Part shown: positions 8,790 through 15,800 of the stretch, one piece after another | Position numbering within the stretch: position 1 is the first letter of the stretch | Layout of the letters: every line of letters begins with the position of its first letter | DNA from: Spirosoma sp. | GTDB lineage: Bacteria; Bacteroidota; Bacteroidia; Cytophagales; Spirosomataceae | Reading direction: 5' to 3' | DNA: 51,953 nucleotides | Assembly (NCBI GenBank): GCA_014377625.1 | Contig: JACMPG010000349.1 | Coordinates: 1 to 51,953, forward strand | Position numbers and translations under genes: made by a program | The notes under the pieces: model-generated | Database searches by the model: none | Told to the model about the DNA's origin: nothing | What the model saw: the letters and a program-made list of their open reading frames with translations, nothing else

Positions 8790-9782
8790 ATGAAGATCGC
8801 CTTTTTCAGTGCGCTGCCTTTCGAGCAAACCTGCTTTGAAAGCTACTGCAAACACCATCAGATTACCTATATCCCGGAAGCCCTGGACATAGACACCGTC
8901 GGGAAAGCGAAAGGCCATCAGGCCGTTTGCGCCTTCGTCAATGATGACCTGAGCAAGCCCGTTCTGGAGCGGCTTCACGCCCTGAATGTGTCGATTGTAG
9001 GGTTGCGCAGTGCCGGTGTCGACAACGTAGATCAGTTTACGCTCACCCGGCTGGGTATGACCCTGATTAAGATACCCGGCTATTCGCCCCATGCGGTGGC
9101 CGAACACACCGTTGCCCTCCTGCTGGGCCTCATACGGCACCTGCCCGAAGCCAGTCAGCGTGTGCAGTGCGGTAACTTCGCCATCGACGGGCTGATGGGA
9201 ACCGATCTGCACGGCAAAACGGTGGGTGTTATTGGTACAGGCCGTATTGGGAGAGCCTTTGCCCAGATTATGCTGGGATTTGGCTGTACTTTGCTGGCGT
9301 ACGACATTCAGCCCAGCCAGCCGTTACGTGCCGCTGGTGTGCAGTACGTATCACTCAACGAACTCATGGCGCAGGCCGACGTCGTATCGCTGCACTGCCC
9401 GCTCACCAATCAGACCAACGCTCTTATTGGACCGTTGACGCTGGCCCTGATGAAACCGGAAGCCATTCTGATCAATACCGCCCGGGGCCGACTGATCGAT
9501 ACCGATGCCGTACTCAACGCGCTCGACAAACAGCTGTTGCGGGGCTACGCGACCGATGTATACGAGAACGAAAAGAGCTATTTCCACCACGACTTTTCTG
9601 AAAAAGACATACCGGATAACCGCCTGAACCGGCTGCGCCATCACCCAAATGTGTTGCTGACGGCTCACCAGGGATTTTTGACAAAGGAGACACTGAGTCA
9701 GATTGCCCTGGGATTGCTGAACCAGTTCACGTTTTACGAAAACCGGCAAACGCAGCCCACTACACAGACTTCTTTGTGTTGA
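8790..9782 (+). CDS. ldhA: D-2-hydroxyacid dehydrogenase, D-lactate dehydrogenase type
   Basis: A cytoplasmic NAD-dependent dehydrogenase of 330 residues, the usual length for D-lactate dehydrogenases, which interconvert pyruvate and D-lactate. The NAD-binding motif is at about residues 145-165 (GKTVGVIGTGRIGRAFAQIM). The catalytic Arg is in LINTARGRLIDTDAV, the Glu in YENEKSYF and the His in LLTAHQGFLTKET. The YENEKSYFHHDFS segment and the AHQGFLTKEA-type ending are typical of LdhA rather than of glycerate or phosphoglycerate dehydrogenases. It is a single-gene unit, followed by a strong hairpin at 9874-9937 that separates it from the convergent stress-protein gene. Confidence 0.87.
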   Translation: MKIAFFSALPFEQTCFESYCKHHQITYIPEALDIDTVGKAKGHQAVCAFVNDDLSKPVLERLHALNVSIVGLRSAGVDNVDQFTLTRLGMTLIKIPGYSPHAVAEHTVALLLGLIRHLPEASQRVQCGNFAIDGLMGTDLHGKTVGVIGTGRIGRAFAQIMLGFGCTLLAYDIQPSQPLRAAGVQYVSLNELMAQADVVSLHCPLTNQTNALIGPLTLALMKPEAILINTARGRLIDTDAVLNALDKQLLRGYATDVYENEKSYFHHDFSEKDIPDNRLNRLRHHPNVLLTAHQGFLTKETLSQIALGLLNQFTFYENRQTQPTTQTSLC

Positions 9783-9873
9783 CTTTCTTTTTCACTCGAC
9801 TTGATCTACGTCGTGAAATCGCTCACTCTGTTTCCCGATAGATGCATGTAATGGCACTACGGGCGATGCAGGT

Positions 9874-9937
9874 ATGGTTATCCTACTGACTACGGCTGCC
9901 CATAAATAGGGGCAGCCGTAGTCAGTAGGATAACCAT
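9874..9937. terminator. Bidirectional terminator-like hairpin with 28-bp perfect arms
   Basis: Bases 9874-9901 and 9910-9937 are exact reverse complements, with the 8-base loop ATAAATAG. The arms are rich in GC toward the loop and are followed by TTTT on the + side. The hairpin sits between the convergent dehydrogenase and stress-protein genes, where a shared terminator is expected. The arm length is well above that of an ordinary terminator. Confidence 0.75.
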
Positions 9938-9968
9938 TTTAGAAATCAGATTTACAGCCATATACAGA

Positions 9969-10796
9969 TCAGAGCCGCATGATAAGTACAGGCGTTTGGG
10001 CGCGGTTCAGCACGTCTTCGGCCACGCTGCCCGCCAGCAGGTGAGATAGCCCGGTATGGCCCTGTGTAAAGAGCACAATCAGGTCGGCCTGGGTGTCTTC
10101 GGCATACTCAACAATGCCTTCGGGTACGGAATGGGCGTGGCGAATGACCAGGTTATAATCCGTAATTCCTTTGTATTGGGCCAGTTCATCGACCCACTCC
10201 CGAATGCCATCGGGTTGCCGGTTGTCGCTGGGGGTTAATACATACAGGAACTGGTGTTGGTTTTGCTCACCCATTTGAAATGGGTAGTGATCGCTTTTCC
10301 TGAACCGGTCATCCATGTCGATCGCAAAAACGATTTTTTCAGGCTTGAAGTGGGATATCGGTTTTTTTATCACCAGAACGGGGCATTGCGCGTGGCGGGT
10401 AATAGCTTCGGCATTGGAACCCACCAGCCATTCTGCCAGCCCCGACGACCCTTGCGAAAACAGTACGATGAGGTCAGCAGCCTGTTCAGTTACGCCATCA
10501 ACCAGCCCGCGTCCGCTGGTTAGCAGTACAGGAGTGATGGATACGCCGGCGTAAGCAGGGTTCTGCTGCATTTGGTCCATCGTCTGGCGGGCTTCGTCTT
10601 CCAGTTTACGGTGGGTGTCGAGCATGTAGTCAGCCACAATCATTGACCCACCCGGGTACGGACCTACTACGGCGGGATAGAGTACCGAATGGACAAGCTT
10701 AATATCTGATTCATAGACTCTTGCAAGATCAACAGCCACCGACAGGGCTATCTCAGACTCGGCACTCAGGTCGGTTGGAACAACGATCATTTTCAT
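9969..10796 (-). CDS. Universal stress protein, two UspA domains
   Basis: A 275-residue cytoplasmic protein with two tandem UspA folds. Domain 1 begins MKMIVVPTDLSAESEIAL and ends near residue 143; domain 2 carries VFAIDMDDRF and ends TPVLIMRL. Each has a phosphate-loop-like segment (QGSSGLAEWLVGSNAEA and QGHTGLSHLLAGSVAED). In both, the first Gly of the usual GxxGx9GS motif is replaced by Phe, so nucleotide binding is not assured. The start is the ATG at 10796; an in-frame TTG lies two codons upstream. It is followed on the same strand, after a 150-base gap, by a second protein of this kind, so the two probably answer similar stress conditions. The exact role is unknown. Confidence 0.85.
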   Translation of the reverse strand: MKMIVVPTDLSAESEIALSVAVDLARVYESDIKLVHSVLYPAVVGPYPGGSMIVADYMLDTHRKLEDEARQTMDQMQQNPAYAGVSITPVLLTSGRGLVDGVTEQAADLIVLFSQGSSGLAEWLVGSNAEAITRHAQCPVLVIKKPISHFKPEKIVFAIDMDDRFRKSDHYPFQMGEQNQHQFLYVLTPSDNRQPDGIREWVDELAQYKGITDYNLVIRHAHSVPEGIVEYAEDTQADLIVLFTQGHTGLSHLLAGSVAEDVLNRAQTPVLIMRL

Positions 10797-10950
10797 AGTC
10801 AAAGGGTTTTATTAGCCTATACAAAAGAACTACGTCAGGCAAGGCATATTCCTGACGATCAGCATGTACGGTCCTGATTTTAGTCAGATCAGCAAAACAG
10901 CCCCGGTGTCATGAAACGATTCGGTTCGCTGACTACCAGAGTTGGCTGAA

Positions 10951-11820
10951 TTAAAACATCTGTTCATCAGATATCTGGCTTCTGGATAATGAACAGGGGC
11001 GTTTGGCGGTCAGCGAGAGCTGGCGAATTACACTTTTATGGAAGAGCCGCCCAGCCAGCCCCCGGTTTCGCTGGGCCAGCACGATGGCGTCGGGCCAGTG
11101 CGTTCGGGTGTAGGCTTCAACCCCTTCCCCCACCGAGTCATAGCCCAGGTTTTGGAACGTAACCCGGTCGTTGGCGTATGACACCTCGAACGCATCAATC
11201 ATGGCCTCCGCCTGTGACTGGGCATCGTCATTCAGGCCGCATACGTGCACAACGTTCATGGCTACCCGCAACTGCTCGCCGAGGTCGATAACCTGATTGA
11301 TACAGCTTACCTCGTCGCCTTCCAGGTCGGCAAAATAGGCAAACTGCCGCAGGGCATTCAGCCGCACAGCATTCGGTATAATCCATAGCGGCTGATCGGC
11401 CTGGCTGGCCACTTCGGACGTAACGGAGCCAAACATCTTCTCCCAGGCACTGGACGCACCCACCGTACCCATCACAATGAAGGCTACGGCCTGGTTACGG
11501 GCAATCTCAAGAATAGAATCGGCGGGCTGACCCACCAGTAATTCACTGTGGACTTCTACATCCGGGAAACCCTCCCGCCGTTTAAAGTCGTTCAGTTCAT
11601 CCTTAACCTGTTGCATCTCAACGGATTTCTGATCGTACATTGACCGGTTCCAGGACAATAAATTGACCGTTGGAACGCCCATCATCGGTACGCGGGGCGA
11701 GGGTTGAACAACGTGCAGCAGCAGGACCTGCCCGCCAATCTGATGGGCCAGCTCCATACCAAAATGGGCCGTGTGGATGGTGTGCGTACTAAAATCGACG
11801 GGAACAAGGATCGTTTTCAT
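10951..11820 (-). CDS. Universal stress protein, two UspA domains
   Basis: A 289-residue tandem UspA protein. The first domain starts MKTILVPVDFSTHTIHTAHF and has a full ATP-type motif near residues 125-140 (MGTVGASSAWEKMFGSV, with GxxG and the final GS in place). The second domain keeps the fold pattern (LAQRNRGLAGRLFHKSV), but its glycine motif is degenerate, so ATP binding is likely in the first half only. It lies directly upstream of the other two-domain Usp gene on the same strand. Tandem UspA proteins of this size are common in Bacteroidota. It has no signal peptide and should be cytoplasmic. Confidence 0.85.
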   Translation of the reverse strand: MKTILVPVDFSTHTIHTAHFGMELAHQIGGQVLLLHVVQPSPRVPMMGVPTVNLLSWNRSMYDQKSVEMQQVKDELNDFKRREGFPDVEVHSELLVGQPADSILEIARNQAVAFIVMGTVGASSAWEKMFGSVTSEVASQADQPLWIIPNAVRLNALRQFAYFADLEGDEVSCINQVIDLGEQLRVAMNVVHVCGLNDDAQSQAEAMIDAFEVSYANDRVTFQNLGYDSVGEGVEAYTRTHWPDAIVLAQRNRGLAGRLFHKSVIRQLSLTAKRPCSLSRSQISDEQMF

Positions 11821-12269
11821 AGTCAGTCCGTTGGTTTGGACAAAAGTCCGTCGGAATGTGTCCCCATACCTTGTCCGGGGTCAGGGCAGGCCGTGATTCT
11901 ATTCAGGTGTATAGCTGACATTCAACAGCAATCATCCGCCAAAACGGCACTACCCGCACTATACCCACTTAAAATGAATCCATATTCGGGCTGACGTTCA
12001 TTATTGGGTCTCCGGGGTGGATGGCCGATCTTTGTTCTGTTCCGTCACGACACTACAGTTATGTCTCCTCGGCACGTCCGTTCCTGCCGTAAACGTAAAG
12101 GATTGGTGGTACCTAAAATACGCCAAACTGATGGAGTACTGGCGCAAACCCGGTGCGGGTATTATGTTGCTGGAAAATACGTTGAAACAACCGGACCGCC
12201 GGGCCATTATTACGACTACAAAATTGGCCTGCGCCTTCTAAACCACATTCCCCTGTCTAATTCATCCCA
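11821..12269. other. Intergenic region upstream of the GH92 gene
   Basis: About 450 bases between divergent genes, presumably holding promoters for the stress protein and the GH92 gene. Between 12004 and 12273 all frames contain short open stretches. One (12017-12241, with DWWYLKYAKLMEYWRKPGAG in the middle) has protein-like composition, but I recognise no family and its ends are not supported. It may be a decayed gene remnant. Confidence 0.4.
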
Positions 12270-15200
12270 ATGAGTATGCTAAACCGAATCTGTTGCCTGT
12301 CGGCCTTCCTGTACGTCTGCATTGGCAGTGTAATTGCCCAATCGACGGTCATCTGGAAAATTGGAGAGAATGATAATACACCCAGCGGCATGGCCCTGGC
12401 CCCGGATCAGTTCAGTCGCTTTGTCGAGGACGATTTCGGCTACGAAGACCGCTTCTTTCTGATTGGCCACTCCAACCCGCAAACCGACTGGCCCTACGTC
12501 CTGCCCGGACCCGCCAATGGCTGGGGTGGCACCGGGAATACCGCCGGTATTCGCTCGCACATGCTGAGCGTCAAGTTCGAAATCGCCACCAAACCGGCCA
12601 CCGGTCCCTGGCAACTCCTCATCGACGTGCTGGAAACCGACTCTGCTGCGGCTCCACTGCTGAAGGTGCTGATAAACGGAAAGCCGGGGCTGTTTAAACT
12701 CGACCGGGGCAAAAGCGGCAAAAGTCCAACTGGCCCATTTAATCCAGGCAGCGAGCAACTGGTCAAATTAGACATACCGGCCAGCCTGATCCGCACCGGC
12801 ACCAATGACGTTACGATTACTTCGCTGGAAGGCGGCTGGCTGGCCTTCGACCAGATTCGCTTAGACGGCCCGGCGGGGGTTAAACTGGCAAAGCCGGGCA
12901 ACGCACTGATCGAGACTATCGTGGCCGCTGACTACGAAATTGAGCAGCCGGGCGGGCGCGTTCAGCCGTTACTGATCGACGTAGTTCAGTTGACTACCAA
13001 ACCAATGCTGACGGTGAAGCTGGACGGCAGGCTGATTCTTTCGCAATCTCTCGACAAGGGTACGTACGTGTTACAGGCGCCAATGCCCGCGGTGATGCAG
13101 CGTAAAAACAGTCGGTATGCCATATTCCTGAACAACAGACTGATTCGCGAGGGGCAGGTGAGCCGGGATAAACAACCGTTGCGAACCCCTGCCGGGTACG
13201 TCAACACCATGATGGGAGCCGGACATTCGCGGTGGATGATTGCGCCCGGCCCCTGGATGCCCTTTAGCATGGTAAAGCTGAGTCCCGACAATCAGAAGGC
13301 GGGCTGGCAGGCGGGCTATGACCCTACGTTTGAGTCTATCGGCACCTTCAGCCACATCCACGAATGGACCATGTCCGGGCTGGGTACATTTCCGGTAACG
13401 GGACCGCTGAAACTCAACATCGGCTCGCCCGACGGTTCCGATGACGGGTACCGATCCAAAATCGACAAGACGACCGAAAAAGCGGGGCTGGGAGCCTACC
13501 GGGTCGACCTGATCGATTACAACATTACGGCGGAGGTAACCACCACACGGGCCTCATTTCAGCGGTACACCTACCACAACAGCGAGACGGGCCGGGTAAT
13601 GGTAAACCTCCGGATTCCGGCTGAATACAGCTACAAAATCAAAGGCGTAAACCTCAAAAAAACGAGCGATTACAGAATTGAAGGCTACAGCCACCAGCTG
13701 ACGGAAAACGTCTGGTCGAAGGATGCCAGCCAGGAATATACGGTGCATTTTGTGATGGAGTTCGATCAGCCCATCAAGAGTTACGGCACCTGGCTAAATG
13801 GCACGGTTCAGCAAAGTACCCTCACCGCCGACAGCGCAGAGCAGGCCGGGATGTACCTCGAATTTGATACGAAGACGCAGAAAACGGTTCAGGTCAGGAC
13901 CGGCATTTCCTACGTCAGCATTGCCAACGCAGCCCTGAACCTCAAAACGGAGATCACAGACCCCTTCGGCTGGAATTTTGCCGCCGTAGAAGCCAATCAG
14001 CTCAGGGTCTGGGATGGGTTGCTGGGCCGGGTACAGATTACCAGCAACGACGAGCGGGAGAAGATGCGATTCTATACGAATATGTACCGCTCCCTGGCCA
14101 GCCGCAACACCTTCAGCGACGTGAACGGGCAGTGGCGCAACGCCGACGAAAAAGTGCTGACCCTCGGCAGCAAAAATCAGCTGGCTCTGGGCTGCGATGC
14201 CTTCTGGAATACCTTCTGGAACCTGAACCAGTTCTGGAACTTAGTTACTCCCGACTGGTCAAGTAAGTGGGTGAATTCGCAGCTGGCTATGTATAGAGCC
14301 AACGGCTGGCTGGCGAAGGGACCGGCGGGTATGGAATACATTCCGGTGATGGTGGCTGAGCACGAAATTCCGCTCATCGTGGGGGCGTACCAGATGGGCA
14401 TCCGGGATTTTGATGCGCAGAAAGCGTTCGAGGCCGTCTATAAAATGCAGACTACTTCGGCCACCAAAGTAGGCGGTGGATTTGCCGGCAACCGGGATTT
14501 GGTGGCCTATCTCAAACACCACTACGTTCCCTACGATAAAGGCCGGTTCTCCAACTCACTGGAGTACAGTTTCGACGACTGGACGGTGTCGCAATTCGCC
14601 AAATCATTGGGCAAACAGTCGGCCTATCAGGAATTTAAAGACCGAGGGCAGTGGTGGAAAAACGTGATTGACCCGACCACGAAATACGCCCGGATGCGGG
14701 ACTCGACCGGTACGTGGCTGGCCGATTTTGACCCGTTCAAGTCAGGAGCCAACAAACATTATGTGGAGGGCAACGCCTGGCAACTCACCTTTTTCGTGCC
14801 GCAGGACGTTCCTGGCCTGGCGAGTCAGATTGGCGAGAAAACCTTCGCCGACCGGCTGGAGTGGGGCTTTGGCGAAAGCGAAAAGTGGCGATTCAACGGT
14901 CCTAACGACCAGTACTGGGACTACCCGGTGGTGCAGGGCAATCAGCAGTCGATGCACTTTTCGGCCCTGTTTAACTGGGCACGCAAGCCCTGGCTGACCC
15001 AGCAATGGAGCCGGTCGATTATGGACCGCTACTATGGCTATGGCGTATCCAATGCATACCTCGGCGACGAAGATCAGGGGCAGATGAGTGCCTGGTTTGT
15101 AATGAACGCCCTGGGCCTGTTTCAGACCGACGGCGGGTGCCGCGTTGACCCGATTTACGAAATTGGCAGCCCGCTTTTTCAGAAGGTGGTACTGGACTTA

Positions 15201-15416
15201 GGCAATCGCTACGGACGGGGGAAGCAGTTCACCATTGAAGCCAGAAACGCATCCCGAACCAACCTCTACGTTCAGCGAGCCAGGCTGAACGGCCAGGAAC
15301 TCAACAGCTTCTGGTTCAGCGCATCGGATCTGCTGAAAGGTGGCTCGCTGGTATTGGACATGGGGCCGCAACCGAATAAGAACTGGGGTACGGGTAGCCT
15401 GCCCAAAAACGAATGA
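12270..15416 (+). CDS. GH92 alpha-mannosidase-like enzyme with an N-terminal rhamnogalacturonan-lyase-type domain
   Basis: A 1048-residue exported enzyme. Residues 1-24 are a signal peptide ending near VIAQ. Residues ~28-200 (IWKIGENDNTPSGMALAPDQ, then DDFGYEDRFFLIGHSNPQTDW) resemble the accessory domains of family PL4 rhamnogalacturonan lyases. The GH92 part begins near residue 305 (PAGYVNTMMGAGHSRWM) and runs to the end, with YVEGNAWQ near 830 and the family's catalytic EDQGQMSAW near 932. GH92 enzymes are calcium-dependent exo-alpha-mannosidases, usually 700-780 residues, so the extension is notable. Its neighbours are rhamnosidase-like genes and SusC/D, so the true substrate may be a side chain on a pectin-like glycan and not N-glycan mannose. 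The ATG at 12270 is used; a second ATG lies two codons later. Confidence 0.85.
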   Translation: MSMLNRICCLSAFLYVCIGSVIAQSTVIWKIGENDNTPSGMALAPDQFSRFVEDDFGYEDRFFLIGHSNPQTDWPYVLPGPANGWGGTGNTAGIRSHMLSVKFEIATKPATGPWQLLIDVLETDSAAAPLLKVLINGKPGLFKLDRGKSGKSPTGPFNPGSEQLVKLDIPASLIRTGTNDVTITSLEGGWLAFDQIRLDGPAGVKLAKPGNALIETIVAADYEIEQPGGRVQPLLIDVVQLTTKPMLTVKLDGRLILSQSLDKGTYVLQAPMPAVMQRKNSRYAIFLNNRLIREGQVSRDKQPLRTPAGYVNTMMGAGHSRWMIAPGPWMPFSMVKLSPDNQKAGWQAGYDPTFESIGTFSHIHEWTMSGLGTFPVTGPLKLNIGSPDGSDDGYRSKIDKTTEKAGLGAYRVDLIDYNITAEVTTTRASFQRYTYHNSETGRVMVNLRIPAEYSYKIKGVNLKKTSDYRIEGYSHQLTENVWSKDASQEYTVHFVMEFDQPIKSYGTWLNGTVQQSTLTADSAEQAGMYLEFDTKTQKTVQVRTGISYVSIANAALNLKTEITDPFGWNFAAVEANQLRVWDGLLGRVQITSNDEREKMRFYTNMYRSLASRNTFSDVNGQWRNADEKVLTLGSKNQLALGCDAFWNTFWNLNQFWNLVTPDWSSKWVNSQLAMYRANGWLAKGPAGMEYIPVMVAEHEIPLIVGAYQMGIRDFDAQKAFEAVYKMQTTSATKVGGGFAGNRDLVAYLKHHYVPYDKGRFSNSLEYSFDDWTVSQFAKSLGKQSAYQEFKDRGQWWKNVIDPTTKYARMRDSTGTWLADFDPFKSGANKHYVEGNAWQLTFFVPQDVPGLASQIGEKTFADRLEWGFGESEKWRFNGPNDQYWDYPVVQGNQQSMHFSALFNWARKPWLTQQWSRSIMDRYYGYGVSNAYLGDEDQGQMSAWFVMNALGLFQTDGGCRVDPIYEIGSPLFQKVVLDLGNRYGRGKQFTIEARNASRTNLYVQRARLNGQELNSFWFSASDLLKGGSLVLDMGPQPNKNWGTGSLPKNE

Positions 15417-15559
15417 ACGAACTGAAACGTCAACGATCAGGAACTACCGTGTTGACGTGTAAATCGCATATATTCGGCACCGGCGGTTAAGCGTTCGGTA
15501 CGCAGCATGACGGCAAATTATTGACAGGGTTAGGTATATTATTCATAATCAGGTATTTT

Positions 15560-15599
15560 CTGTACGAATACCCGCTTTCAAACGCAGGTGTTCGTGCAG
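15560..15599 (+). repeat. Conserved leader hairpin, copy A
   Basis: CTGTACGAATACCCGC pairs with GCAGGTGTTCGTGCAG across a short loop, with one mismatch and G-U pairs at RNA level. Copy B at 30965-31003 has the same outer stem but a different inner stem (AATCCC with GGGATT), so both arms changed together. Upstream, TTATTGACAG, a 14-base spacer and TTCATAATCAGG are laid out identically in both places. Confidence 0.65.
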
Positions 15600-15611
15600 A
15601 GAAGTACGCGA

Positions 15612-15787
15612 ATAAGGAGTAGCCTACCCGCAAACGCCCCACCTGCTGAAAGCCATTACCTGCACGTTTGTTCCCCAAACCGTGTCGTACCTGAAAAATT
15701 TCGCCAAACCGTCAGCAAAATCCCCGACTGACACCGAGGCAAGAGCAGCAAGCGTTATTGCTGATTAACGAAGTACCGGTTAACTAA
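15612..15787 (+). pseudogene. Remnant 3' end of a cytochrome c/DUF2231-type gene
   Basis: The segment aligns with the 3' end of the 730-residue cytochrome gene at 38851-41043. One frame reads LLKAITCTFVPQTVSYLKNF where the intact gene reads LLKAITCTFAPQTVSYLKIF. The last codons give LINEVPVN then stop, against LVDEVLIN then stop. The frame is broken between these parts (about 15710-15750), and no 5' portion exists. It is the end of a second, deleted copy. The level of divergence shows it is an old paralogue and not a recent duplication. Confidence 0.75.
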
Positions 15788-15800
15788 CTCCCTCCTTCCA

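Larger units (their letters stand above)
15417..15800. other. Intergenic scar region between GH92 and GH106 genes
   Basis: This 384-base gap is not empty. An 8-base inverted repeat (ACGTCAAC at 15427-15434, GTTGACGT at 15451-15458) follows GH92 and may help end its transcript. From 15518 the sequence matches the susD 3' end and leader found at 30921-31005, and from about 15612 to 15787 it matches the last ~150 bases of the cytochrome gene ending at 41043. The GH106 ATG follows 13 bases later. Confidence 0.75.
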
